DNA of 48,276 nt from Liolophura sinensis (taxonomy: Eukaryota; Mollusca; Polyplacophora; Chitonida; Chitonidae): NCBI RefSeq assembly GCF_032854445.1, contig NW_027018273.1:1-48276 (forward strand), in the 5' to 3' direction. How positions within the stretch are numbered: position 1 is the stretch's first letter; each line of letters starts with the position of its first letter. The notes below the pieces were generated by a model. The model was given only the letters and a program-made list of their open reading frames with translations, was not told the origin of the DNA and searched no databases. A program made the translations under genes and the position numbers. Of this stretch, positions 1-12,496 are shown piece after piece.

Positions 1-1510
1 CGTGTAGAAAAACCACACCATTTGTACATAAAAAACACAAGGTACTTGATACAGTCTGCTGTAAAAAGTACAACTGAACATTGACCCACATTTATAAGGT
101 TCCAAAAAATGCGGACTTGGGCCAGGCATCGGCAGCTGTTAAAAAATTGCAAATATCCCTGGTTTCCATGGAGTAAGAGCCGTTGCTGGGCACGTGATTA
201 TGACATAAATATTGATTGAATTGTCGCTACAGCCAAAAGCATTGGTCGGAGAGCAACGCGGTTTGCACCATTCGATTTCTCGTCACAAAATACGTCGGAT
301 TAGCCTCTTACCAGCAGCACTGGAACAGATTTTCCACTTTTGCATTTTTGCCTGGTCTTTTTGTTAATTGAAATCGGCTACACTGTACTCTGTACAATCG
401 CGACTGGTCATTACTATATTCAACTTTTGACTATAAGTTATGTGCCCTTCGGTAGCCCAGAAGACGTCAATTGTTTGGGCTAAGCCCATTTAACTCACCC
501 AGCAATTGTCTTACTTCTAAGTCCAAGACAATCTCAATGTCTTTACCTACGTGTAGAAAAACCACACCATTTGTGCATAAAAAACACAAAGTACTAGATA
601 CAGTCTGCTGTAAAAAGTACAATTGAACACTGACCCACATCAATAAGGTGCCAAAAGATGCGGAATTGAGCCAGGCATCGGCAGCTGTTTAAAACATTGC
701 AAATTTCCCTGGTTTCCATGGAGTAAGAACCGTTGTTAGTCAAGTGATTTTGTCATCAATGATCATTCAATTGTCGCTAAAGCCAAAAGCATTGGTCGGA
801 GAGCAACGCGGTTTGCACCATTCGATTTCTCGTCACAAAATACGTCGGATTAGCTCCTTACCAGCAGCACTGGAACAGTTTTTCCACTTTTGCATTTTTG
901 CCTGGTCTTTTTGTTAATTGAAATCGGCTACACTGTACTATGTACCATCGCGACTGGTCATTAATATATTCAACTTTTGACTATAAGTTATGTGCCCTTT
1001 GGTAGCCCAGAAGACGTCAAATCTTTGGGCTAAGCCCATTTAACTCACCCAGCAATTGTCTTACTTCTAAGTCCAAGACAATCTCAATGTCTTTATCTAC
1101 GTGTAGAAAAACCACACCATTTGTACATAAAAAACACAAGGTACTTGATACAGTCTGCTGTAAAAAGTACAACTAAACACTGACCCACATTTATATGGTG
1201 CCAAAAGATGCGGAATTGGGCCAGGCATCGGCAGCTGTTAAAAAATTGCAAATTTCCTTGGTTTCCATGGAGTAAGAGCCGTTGCTACGCACGTGATTAT
1301 GACATAAATGATCATTCAATTGTCGCTACAGCCAAAAGTATTGGTCGGAGAGCAACGCGGTTTGCACCATTCGATTTCTCGTCACAAAATACGTCGGATT
1401 AGCCTCTTACTAGTAGCACTGGAACAGTTTTTCCACTTTTGCATTTTGCCTGGTCTTTTTGTTAATTGAAACCGGCTACACTGTACTCTGTACAATCGCG
1501 ACTGGTCATT
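1..1510. repeat. Satellite monomers at left edge, mixed subfamily
   Basis: Monomers starting at 1, 550 and 1100, to the edge of the first trimer unit. The second is unlike its neighbours: it has the TACTAGATACAG and CTGTTTAAAAC forms seen mainly in the right arm, while the first and third have TACTTGATACAG and CTGTTAAAAAATTG. Subfamilies are therefore already interleaved here. Nothing other than satellite is seen. Confidence 0.9.
453..488. other. Three-armed inverted repeat in the monomer (example)
   Basis: TAGCCCA (453-459), then TGGGCTA (476-482), then AGCCCA (483-488). The first two form a 7-bp stem with a 16-base loop. The last two form a 13-base palindrome, TGGGCT-A-AGCCCA. The middle arm can pair with only one partner at a time. 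The palindrome recurs in nearly every monomer; the outer arm is lost where GTAGCCCAG has become GTACCCCAG or GTACTCCAG. No function is known. Confidence 0.8.
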
Positions 1511-3156
1511 ACTATATTCAACTTTTGACTATAAGTTATGTGCCCTTCGGTAGCCCAGAAGACGTCAATTGTTTGGGCTAAGCCCATTTAACTCACCCAG
1601 CAATTGCCTTACTTCTAAGTCGAAGACAATCTCAATGTGTTTATCTACGTGTAGAAAAACCACACCATTTGTACATGAAAAACACAAGGCACTTGACACA
1701 GTCTGCTGTAAAAAGTACAACTGAACACTGACCCACTTCAGTAAGGTGCCAAAAGATGCGGAATTGAGCCAGGCATCGGCAGCTGTTGAAAAATTGCAAA
1801 TTTTCCTGGTTTCCATGGAGTAAGAGCCGTTGCTACGCACGTGATTATGACATAAATGATAATTCAACTGTCGCTACAGCCAAAAGTATTGGTCGGAGAG
1901 CAACGCGGTTTGCACCATTCGATTTCTCCTCAAAAAATACGTCGGATTAGCTCCTTACCAGCAGCACTGGAACAGTTTTTCCACTTTTGCATTTTTGCCT
2001 GGTCTTTTTGTTAATTGAAATCGGCTACACTGTACTATCTACCATCGCGACTGGTCATTACTATATTCAACTTTTGACTATAAGTTATGTGCCCTTTGGT
2101 AGCCCAGAAGACGTCAAATCCTTGGGCTAAGCCCATTTAACTCACCCAGCAATTGTCTTACTTCTAAGTCCAAGACAATCTCAATGTCTTTATCTACGTG
2201 TAGAAAAAGCACACCATTTGTACATGAAAAACACAAGGTACTTGACACAGTCTGCTGTAAAAAGTACAACTGAACACTGACCCACATCATTAAGGTGCCA
2301 AAAGATGCGGAATTGAGCCAGGCATCGGCAGCTGTTGAAAAATTGCAAATTTCCCTGGTTTCCATGGAGTAAGAGCCGTTGCTTTGCACGTGATTATGAC
2401 ATCAATGATCATTCAATTGTCACTACAGCCAAAAGTATTGGTCGGAGAGCAACGCGGATTGCACCATTCGATTTCTCGTCACAAAATACGTCGGATTAGC
2501 CTCTTACTAGTAGCACTGGAACAGTTTTTCCACTTTTGCATTTTTGCCTGGTCTTTTTGTTAATTGAAATCGGCTACACTGTACTCTGTACAATCGCGAC
2601 TGGTCATTACTATATTCAACTTTTGACTATAAGTTATGTGCCCTTCGGTAGCCCAGAAGACCTGAAATCTTTGGGCTAAGCCCATTTAACTCACCCAGCA
2701 ATTGCCTTACTTCTAAGTGCAAGAAAATCTCAATGTTTTTATCTACGTGTAGAAAAACCACACCATTTGTACGTGAAAAACACAAGGTACTTGATACAGT
2801 CTGCTGTAAAAAGTACAACTGACCACAGACACACATCATTAAGGTGCCAAACGATGCGGAATTGAGCCAGGCATCGGCAGCTGTTGAAAAATTGCAAATT
2901 TTCCTGGTTTCCATGGAGTAAGAGCCGTTGCTACGCACGTGATTATGACATAAATGATCATTCAATTGTCACAACAGCCAAAAGTATTGGTCGGAGAGCA
3001 ACGCGGATTGCACCATTCGATTTGTCGTCACAAAATACGTCGGATTAGCCTCTTACCAGCAGCACTGGAACAATTTTCCCAATTTTGCATTTTTGCCTGG
3101 TCTTTTTGTTAATTGAAATATCTACACTGTACTATGTACCATCGCGACTGGTCATT
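1511..3156. repeat. Trimer higher-order repeat, copy 1
   Basis: Three consecutive subfamily-A monomers (junctions 1648, 2197, 2746) that recur as a unit 1646 bp downstream. The three monomers differ from one another at many positions. Only about ten differences were noticed between this unit and the next, for example near 1638, 1974, 2209, 2287 and 2727. High identity between units with lower identity between the monomers inside a unit is the definition of a higher-order repeat. The left limit is where the sequence around 1480-1510 stops matching that around 3126-3156. Confidence 0.9.
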
Positions 3157-4802
3157 ACTATATTCAACTTTTGACTATAAGTTATGTGCCCTTCGGTAGC
3201 CCAGAAGACGTCAATTGTTTGGGCTAAGCCCATTTAACTCACCCAGCAATTGCCTTACTTCTAAGTCGAAGACAATCTCAATGTCTTTATCTACGTGTAG
3301 AAAAACCACACCATTTGTACATGAAAAACACAAGGCACTTGACACAGTCTGCTGTAAAAAGTACAACTGAACACTGACCCACTTCAGTAAGGTGCCAAAA
3401 GATGCGGAATTGAGCCAGGCATCGGCAGCTGTTGAAAAATTGCAAATTTTCCTGGTTTCCATGGAGTAAGAGCCGTTGCTACGCACGTGATTATGACATA
3501 AATGATAATTCAACTGTCGCTACAGCCAAAAGTATTGGTCGGAGAGCAACGCGGTTTGCACCATTCGATTTCTCCTCAAAAAATACGTCGGATTAGCTCC
3601 TTACCAGCAGCACTGGAAAAGTTTTTCCACTTTTGCATTTTTGCCTGGTCTTTTTGTTAATTGAAATCGGCTACACTGTACTATCTACCATCGCGACTGG
3701 TCATTACTATATTCAACTTTTGACTATAAGTTATGTGCCCTTTGGTAGCCCAGAAGACGTCAAATCCTTGGGCTAAGCCCATTTAACTCACCCAGCAATT
3801 GTCTTACTTCTAAGTCCAAGACAATCTCAATGTCTTTATCTACGTGTAGAAAAACCAAACCATTTGTACATGAAAAACACAAGGTACTTGACACAGTCTG
3901 CTGTAAAAAGTACAACTGAACACTGACCCACTTCAGTAAGGTGCCAAAAGATGCGGAATTGAGCCAGGCATCGGCAGCTGTTGAAAAATTGCAAATTTCC
4001 CTGGTTTCCATGGAGTAAGAGCCGTTGCTTTGCACGTGATTATGACATCAATGATCATTCAATTGTCACTACAGCCAAAAGTATTGGTCGGAGAGCAACG
4101 CGGATTGCACCATTCGATTTCTCGTCACAAAATACGTCGGATTAGCCTCTTACTAGTAGCACTGGAACAGTTTTTCCACTTTTGCATTTTTGCCTGGTCT
4201 TTTTGTTAATTGAAATCGGCTACACTGTACTCTGTACAATCGCGACTGGTCATTACTATATTCAACTTTTGACTATAAGTTATGTGCCCTTCGGTAGCCC
4301 AGAAGACCTGAAATCTTTGGGCTAAGCCCATTTAACTCACCCAGCAATTGCCTTACTTCTAAGTGCAAGACAATCTCAATGTTTTTATCTACGTGTAGAA
4401 AAACCACACCATTTGTACGTGAAAAACACAAGGTACTTGATACAGTCTGCTGTAAAAAGTACAACTGACCACAGACACACATCATTAAGGTGCCAAACGA
4501 TGCGGAATTGAGCCAGGCATCGGCAGCTGTTGAAAAATTGCAAATTTTCCTGGTTTCCATGGAGTAAGAGCCGTTGCTACGCACGTGATTATGACATAAA
4601 TGATCATTCAATTGTCACAACAGCCAAAAGTATTGGTCGGAGAGCAACGCGGATTGCACCATTCGATTTGTCGTCACAAAATACGTCGGATTAGCCTCTT
4701 ACCAGCAGCACTGGAACAATTTTCCCAATTTTGCATTTTTGCCTGGTCTTTTTGTTAATTGAAATATCTACACTGTACTATGTACCATCGCGACTGGTCA
4801 TT
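3157..4802. repeat. Trimer higher-order repeat, copy 2
   Basis: Second copy of the 1646-bp trimer, directly adjacent to copy 1 (junctions 3294, 3843, 4392; each exactly 1646 bp after its counterpart). Shared private variants include the GATAATTCAACTGTCGC form near 1857 and 3503, the TTTGCACGTG form near 2384 and 4030, and GACCACAGACACACATC near 2821 and 4467. The match fades after about 4857, so no complete third copy follows. Confidence 0.9.
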
Positions 4803-6039
4803 ACTATATTCAATTTTTGACTATAAGTTATGTGCCCTTCGGTAGCCCAGAAGACGTCAAATCTTTGGGCTAAGCCCATTTAACTCACCCAGCAATTGCC
4901 TTACTTCTAAGAGCAAGACAATCTCAATGTCTTTATCTACGTGTAGAAAAACCACACCATTTGTACATAAAAAACACAAGGTACTTGATACAGTCTGCTG
5001 TAAAAAGTACAACTGAACACTGACCCACTTCAGTAAGGTGCCAAAAGATGCGGAATTGAGCCAGGCATCGGCAGCTGTTAAAAAATTGCAAATTTCCCTG
5101 GTTTCCATGAAGTAAGAGCCGTTGCTGGGCACGTGATTATGACATAAATGATCATTCAATTGTCACTACAGCCAAAAGTATTGGTCGGAGAGCAACGCGG
5201 TTTGCACCATTCGATTTCTCGTCACAAAATACGTCGGATTAGCCTCTTACCAGCAGCACTGGAACAGTTTTTCCACTTTTGCATTTTTGCCTGGTCTTTT
5301 TCTTAATTGAAATCGGCTACACTGTACTCTGTACAATCGCGACTGGTCATTACTATATTCAACTTTTGACTATAAGTTATGTGCCCTTCGGTAGCCCAGA
5401 AGACCTGAAATCTTTGGGCTAAGCCCATTTAACTCACCCAGCAATTGCCTTACTTCTAAGTGCAAGACAATCTCAATGTCTTTATCTACGTGTAGAAAAA
5501 CCACACCATTTGTACATAAAAAACACAAGGTACTTGATACAGTCTGCTGTAAAAAGTACAACTGAACACTGACCCACTTCAGTAAGGTGCCAAATGATGC
5601 GGAATTGAGCCAGGCATCGGCAGCTGTTGAAAAAATGCAAATTTCCCTGGTTTCCATGGAGTAAGAGCCGTTGCTGGGCACGTGATTATGACATAAATTA
5701 TCATTCAATTGTCACTACAGCCAAAAGTATTGGTCGGAGAGCAACGCGGTTTGCACCATTCGATTTCTCGTCACAAAATACGTCGGATTAGCCTCTTACC
5801 CAGCAGCACTGGGACAGTTTTTTCCACTTTTGCATTTTTACCTGGTCTTTTTGTTAATTGAAATCGGCTACACTGTACTCTGTACAATCGCGACTGGTCA
5901 TTACTATATTCAACTTTTGACTATAAGTTATGTGCCCTTTGTACTCCAGAAGACGTCAAATCTTTGGGCTAAGCCCATTTAAACTCACCCAGCAATTGTC
6001 TTACTTCTAAGTCCAAGACAATCTCAATGTCTTTATCTA
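4803..6039. repeat. Subfamily-A monomers between trimer blocks
   Basis: Monomers with junctions at 4940 and 5489, related to the third monomer of the trimer. Several single-base insertions cluster near 5800-6060 (extra C in the ACCAGCAG context, extra A in CATTTAACTC, extra A in CCACACC). These break the otherwise regular 549-bp phase and may be sequencing or polishing errors. Confidence 0.85.
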
Positions 6040-7620
6040 CGTGTAGAAAAACCACAACCATTTGTACATGAAAAACACAAGGCACTTGATACAGTCTGCT
6101 GTAAAAAGTACAACTAAACACTGACCCACATTTATAAGGTGCCAAAAGATGCGGAATTTGGCCAGGCATCGGCAGCTGTTAAAAAATTGCAAATTTCCCT
6201 GGTTTCCATGGAGTAAGAGCCGTTGCTACGCACGTGATTATGACATCAATATTCATTGAATTGTAGCTACAGCCAAATGTATTGGTCGGAGAGCAACGTG
6301 GTTTGCACCATTGGATTTCTCGTCACAAAATACGTCGGATTAGTATCTTACCAGCAGCACTGGAACAGTTTTTCCACTTTTGCATTTCTACCTGGTCAAC
6401 TTTTGACTATAAGTTATGTGCCCTTCGGTAGCCCAGAAGACGTCAAATTTTCGGCTAAGCCCATTTAACTCACCCAGCAATTGTCTTACATCTAGGTCCA
6501 AGACAATCTCAATGTCTTTATCTACGTGTAGAAAAACCACACCATTTGTACGTGAAAAACACAAGGTACTTGATACAGTCTGCTGTAAAAAGTACAACTG
6601 ACCACAGACCCACATCAATAAGGTGCCAAAAGATGCGCAATTGAGCCAGGTATCGCAGCTGTTGAAAAATTGCAAATTTCCTTGGTTTCCATGGAGTAAG
6701 AGCCGTTGCTGTGCACGTAATTATGACATAAATGATCATTCATTTGTCACTACAGGCAAAAGTGTTGGTCGGAGAGCAACGCGGTTTGCACCATTCGATT
6801 TGTCGTCACAAAATACGTCGGATTAGCCTCTTACCAGCAGCACTGGAACAATTTTTCCAATTTTGCATTTTTGCCTGGTGTTTTTGTTAATTGAAATCGG
6901 CTACACTGTACTCTGTACAATCGCGACTGGTCATTACTATAGTCCAACTTTTGACTATAAGTTATGTGCTCTTCGGTAGCCCAGAAGACCTGAAATCTTT
7001 GGGCTAAGCCCATTTAACTCACCCAGCAATTGCCTTACTTCTAAGTGCAAGACAATCTCAATGTCTTTATCTACGTGTAGAAAAACCACACCATTTGTAC
7101 ATGAAAAACACAAGGTACTTGATACAGTCTGCTGTAAAAAGTACAACTGAAGACTGACCCACTTCAGTAAGGTGCCAAAAGATGCGGAATTGAGCCAGCA
7201 ATCGGCAGCTGTTGAAAAATTGCAAATTTCCCTGGTTTCCATGGAGAAAGAGCCGTTGCTGGGCACGTAATTATGACATAAATGATCATTCAATTGTCAC
7301 AACAACCAAAATTATTGGTCGGAGAGCAACGCGGTTTGCACCATTCGATTTCTCGTCACAAAATACGTCGATTTGCCTCTTACCAGCAGCACTGGAACAA
7401 TTTTTCCACTTTTGCATTTTTGCCTGGTCTTTTTGTCAATTGAAATCGCTACACTTTACTCTGTACAATCGCGACTGGTCATTACTATATTCAATTTTGA
7501 CTATAAGTTATGTGCCCTCGGTAGCTCGGAAGACTTGAAATCTTTGGGCTAAGCCCATTTAACTCACCCAGCAATTGTCTCTTACTTCTAAGTGCAAGAC
7601 AATCCCAATGTCTTTATCTA
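6040..7620. repeat. Second trimer unit with 64-bp deletion, copy 1
   Basis: Three monomers (junctions 6040, 6525, 7074) recurring as a unit about 1581 bp downstream. The first is 485 bp because 64 bp are missing after CCTGGTC at 6391-6397; the TC at 6396-6397 is shared by both sides of the deletion. Further shared marks are the CATTTGTCACTACAGGC form near 6741 and 8321 and the GAAGACTGACCCACTTC form near 7149 and 8731. Confidence 0.85.
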
Positions 7621-9204
7621 CGTGTAGAAAAACCACACCATTTGTACATAAAAAAACACAAGGTACTTGACACAGTCTGCTGTAAAAAGTACAACTAAAC
7701 ACTGACCCACATTTATAAGGTGCCAAAAGATGCGGAATTTGGCCAGGCATCGGCAGCTGTTAAAAAATTAAATTTCCCTGGTTTCCATGGAGTAAGAGCC
7801 GTTGCTGGGCACGTGATTATGACATCAGTATTCATTGAATTGTAGCTACAGCCAAAAGTATTGGTCGGAGAGCAACGTGGTTTGCACCATTCGATTTCTA
7901 GTCACAAAATACGTCGAATTAGCCTCTTACCAGCAGCACTGGAACAGTTTTTCCACTTTTGCATTTCTACCTGGTCAACTTTTGATTATAAGTTATGTGC
8001 CCTTCGGTAGCCCAGAAGACGTCAAATTTTTCGGCTAAGCCCATTTAACTCACCCAGCAATTGTCTTACATCTAGGTCCAAGACAATCTCAATGTCTTTA
8101 TCTACGTGTAGAAAAAACCACACCATTTGTACGTGAAAAACACAAGGTACTTGATACAGTCTGCTGTAAAAAGTACAACTGACCACAGACCCACATCAAT
8201 AAGGTGCCAAAAGATGCGGAATTGAGCCAGGTATCGGCAGCTGTTGAAAAATTGCAAATTTCCTTGGTTTCCATGGAGTAAGAGCCGTTGCTGTGCACGT
8301 AATTATGACATAAATGATCATTCATTTGTCACTACAGGCAAAAGTGTTGGTCGGAGAGCAACGCGGTTTGCACCATTCGATTTGTCGTCACAAAATACGT
8401 CGGATTAGCCTCTTACCAGCAGCACTGGAACAATTTTTCCAATTTTACATTTTTGCCTGGTGTTTTTGTTAATTGAAATCGGCTACACTGTACTATGTAC
8501 AATCGCGGACTGGTCATTACTATAGTCAACTTTTGACTATAAGTTATGTGCTCTTCGGTAGCCCAGAAGACCTGAAATCTTTGGGCTAAGCGCATTTAAC
8601 TCACCCAGCAATTGCCTTACTTCTAAGTGCAACACAATCTCAATGTCTTTATCTACGTGTAGAAAAACCACACCATTTGTACATGAAAAACACAAGGTAC
8701 TTGATACAGTCTGCTGTAAAAAGTACAACTGAAGACTGACCCACTTCAGTAAGGTGCCAAAAGATGCGGAATTGAGCCAGGCATCGGCAGCTGTTGAAAA
8801 AATTGCAAATTTCCCTGGTTTCCATGGAGTAAGAGCCGTTGCTGGGCACGTGATTATGACATAAATGATCATTCAATTGTCACAACAGCCAAAAGTATTG
8901 GTCGGAGAGCAACGCGGTTTGCACCATTCGATTTCTCGTCACAAAATACGTCGGATTAGCCTCTTACCAGCAGCACTGGAACAGTTTTTCCACTTTTGCA
9001 TTTTTGCCTGGTCTTTTTGTCAATTGAAATCGGCTACACTTTACTCTGTACAATCGCGACTGGTCATTACTATATTCAATTTTGACTATAAGTTATGTGC
9101 CCTTCGGTAGCCCAGAAAACTTAAAATCTTTGGGCTAAGCCCATTTAACTCACCCAGCAATTGTCTTACTTCTAAGTCCAAGACAATCTCAATGTCTTTA
9201 TATA
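7621..9204. repeat. Second trimer unit with 64-bp deletion, copy 2
   Basis: Second copy, adjacent to the first (junctions 7621, 8105, 8656). The 64-bp deletion has the same end points, with the shared TC at 7975-7976. The identical rare deletion shows that the two units derive from one ancestor by duplication rather than by two independent losses. Confidence 0.85.
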
Positions 9205-12200
9205 CGTGTAGAAAAACCACACCATTTGTACATGAAAAACACAAGGTACTTGATACAGTCTGCTGTAAAATGTACAACTAAACACTGACCCACATTTATA
9301 AGGTGCCAAAAGATGCGGAATTTGGCCAGGCATCGGCAGCTGTTAAAAAATTGCAAATATCCCTGGTTTCCATGGAGTAAGAGCCGTTGCTGGGTACGTA
9401 ATTATGACATCAATATTCATTGAATTGTCGCTACAGCCAAATGTATTGGTCGGAGAGCAACGTGGTTTGCACCATTCGATTTCTCGTCACAAAATACGTC
9501 GGATTAGCCTCTTACCAGCAGCACTTGAACAGTTTTTCCACTTTTGCACTTTTGCCTGGTCTTTTTTGTTAATTGAAATCGGCTACACTGTACTATGTAC
9601 CATCGCGACTGGTCATTACTATATTCAACTTTTGACTATAAGTTATGTGCCCTTCGGTAGCCCAGAAGACGTCAAATCTTTGGGCTAAGCCCATTTAACT
9701 CATCCAGCAATTGTCTTACTTCTCAGTCCAAGACAATCTCAGTGTCTTTATCTACGTTTAGAAAAACCACACCATTTGTACATAAAAAACACAAAGTACT
9801 AGATACAGTCTGCTGTAAAAAGTACAACTGAACACTGACCTACATCATTAAGGTGCCAAAAGATGCGGAATTGGGCCAGGCATCGGCAGCTGTTGAAAAA
9901 TTGCAAATTTCCTCGATTTCCATGGAGTAAGAGCCGTTGCTGGGCACGTGACTATGACATCAATTATAATTCAATTGTCGCTACAGCCAAAAGTATTGGT
10001 CGGTGAGCAACGCGGTTTGCACCATTCGATTTCTCTTCACAAAATACATCGGATTAGCCTCTTACTAGCAGCACTGGAACAGTTTTTCCACTTTTGCATT
10101 TTGCTTGGTCTTTTTGTTAATTGAAATCGGCTACACTGTACTATGTACCATCGCGACTGGTCATTACTATATTCAACTTTTGACTATAAGTTATGTGCCC
10201 TTCGGTAGCCCAGAGGACCTAAAATCTTTGGGCTAAGCCCATTTAACTCACCCAGCAATTGTCTTAGATCTAAGTATAATACAATCTCAATGTCTTTATC
10301 TACGTGTAGAAAAACCACACCATTTGTATATAGAAAAACACAAAGTACTAGATACAGTCTGCTGTAAAAAGTACAATTGAAAACTGACCTACATCATTAA
10401 GGTGCCAAAAGATGCAGAATTGGGCCAGGCATCGGCAGCTGTTTAAAAAATTGCAAATTTCCCTGGTTTCCATGGAGTAAGAGCCGTTTCTAGGCACGTG
10501 ATGTTGCCATCAATAATCATTCAATTGTCGCTACAGCCAAAAGCATTGGTCGGAGAGCAACGCGGTTTGCACCATTCGATTTCTCGTCACAAAATACGTC
10601 GGATTAGCCTCTTACCAGCAGCACTGGAACAGTTTTTCCACTTTTGCATTTTTGCCTGGTCTTTTTGTTAATTGAAATCGGCTACAATGTACTATGTACC
10701 ATCGCGACTGGTCATTACTATATTCAACTTTTGACTATAAGTTATGTGCCCTTCGGTAGCCCAGAAGACGTCAAATCTTTGGGCTAAGCCCATTTAACTC
10801 ATCCAGCAATTGGTTTTACTTCTAAGTCCAAGACAATGTCAATGTCTTTATCTACGTTTAGAAAATCCACGCCATTTGTACATAAAAAACACAAAGTACT
10901 AGATACAGTCTGCTGTAAAAAAGTACAACTGATCACTGAACCACATCAATAAGATTCTAAATGATGCGGAATTGGGCCAGGCATCGACAGCTGTTTAAAA
11001 AATTGCAAATATCCCTGGTTTCCATGGAGTAAGAACCGTTGCTAGGCACGTGACTTTGACATCAATGATAATTTAATTGTCGCTACAGATAAAAGGAATG
11101 GTCGGAGAGCAGCGCGGTTGCACCATTCGATTTCTCGTCAAAAAATACGTCGAATTAGGCTCTTACCAGCAGCACTGGAACAGTTTTTGCACCTTTGCAT
11201 ATTTGCCTGGTCTTTTTGTTAATTTGAAATCGGATACACTGTACTATGTCGGCACTGGTCATTACTATATTCAACTTTTGACTATAAGTTATGTGCCCTT
11301 GGTAGCCCAGAAGACGTCAAATCTTTGGGCTAAGCCCATTTAACTCATTCAGCAATTGTCTTACTTCTAAGTGCAAGACAATCTCAATGTCTTTATCTAC
11401 GTGTAGAAAAACCACACCATTTGTACATAAAAAACACAAGGGACTAGATACAGTCTACTGTAAAAAATACAACTGATCACTTGATCCACATCAATAAGGT
11501 TCTAAAAGATGCAGAATTGGCCAGGCATCGACAGCTGTTAAAAATTTGCATATATCTCTGGTTTCCATGGAGTAAGAGCCGTTGCTGGGAACGTGATTAT
11601 GACATCAATGATCATTCAATTGTCGCTACAGCCAAAAGTATTGGTCGGAGAGCAGCGCGGTTTGCACCATTCGATTTCTCGTCAAAAAATACGTCGGATT
11701 AGCCTCTTACCAGCAGCACTGGAACAGGTTTTCCACGTTTGCATTTTTCCCTGGTCATGTTATTTATTGAAATCGGCTACACTGTACTATGTACCATCGC
11801 GACTGGTCATTACTATATTCAACTTTTGACTATAAGGTTATGTGCCCTTCGGTAGCCCAGAAGACGTCAAATCTTTGGGCTAAGCCCATTTAACTCATCC
11901 AGCAATTGTCTTACTTCTCAGTCCAAGACAATCTCAGTGTCTTTATCTACGTTTAGAAATTCCACGCTATTTGTACATAAAAAAAAAAGTACTAGATACA
12001 GTCTGCTGTAAAAGGTACAACTGATCAGTGAACCACATCAATAAGATTCTAAATGATGCGGAATTGGGCCAGGCATCGACAGCTGTTAAAAGAATGGAAA
12101 TTTCCCTGGTTTCCAAAAAGTAAAAGCCTTTGCTTGGAACGTGATTTTAACATCAATGACAATTCAATTGTCGCTACAGCCAAAAGTATTGGTCGGAGAG

Positions 12201-12496
12201 CAACGCGGTTTGCACCATTCGATTTTTCGTCACAAAATACGTCGGATTAGCCTCTTACCAGCAGCACTGGAACAGTTTTTCCACTTTTGCATTTTTGCCT
12301 GGTCTTTTTGTTAATTGAAATCGGCTACACTGTACTATGTACCATCGCGACTGGTCATTACTATATTCAACTTTTGACTATAAGTTATGTGCCCTTCGGT
12401 AGCCCAGAAGACGTCAAATCTTTGGGCTAAGCCCATTTAACTCATCCAGCAACTGTCTTACTTCTAAGTCCAAGACAATCTCAATGTCTTTATCTA
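9205..12496. repeat. Mixed subfamily B/C block
   Basis: Six monomers (9205, 9755, 10303, 10855, 11400, 11950), mostly unlike the A monomers on either side. The pair at 10303-11399 closely matches 19399-20495, sharing an unusual TATAATACAATCTC form. The pair at 10855-11949 matches 25745-26839 and 34836-35930. The monomer at 11950 matches 18851; both have lost CAC from the ATAAAAAACACAAAG context, leaving a plain A run, and both carry CTGTTAAAAGAATGG. Subfamily C marks are CGTTTAG at the junction, GATCACTGAACCACATC, AAGATTCTAAATGATGCGG and a 545-547-bp length. Confidence 0.85.

Noticed and set aside
453-488. Helitron 3' end (hairpin near a CTRR-like tail)
   Set aside because: The hairpin is internal to a continuous tandem monomer, with no TC start, no terminal CTRR at a boundary and no A-T insertion site. 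Some invertebrate satellites do sit inside Helitrons, but no flank is visible here to test it.
1565-9277. Recurrent minus-strand open frames of 90-112 codons in A monomers
   Set aside because: They look alike only because the DNA is repeated. In B and C monomers the same frame is broken by indels and stops with no sign of compensation. No known domain, signal or start context was recognised. A substitution-ratio test across monomers would settle it; a clear excess of silent changes would reopen the case.
11970-12000. Poly-A run as a retrotransposed tail (also near 18879)
   Set aside because: The run arises from loss of CAC within the normal ATAAAAAACACAAAG stretch of the monomer and is shared by two related monomers.
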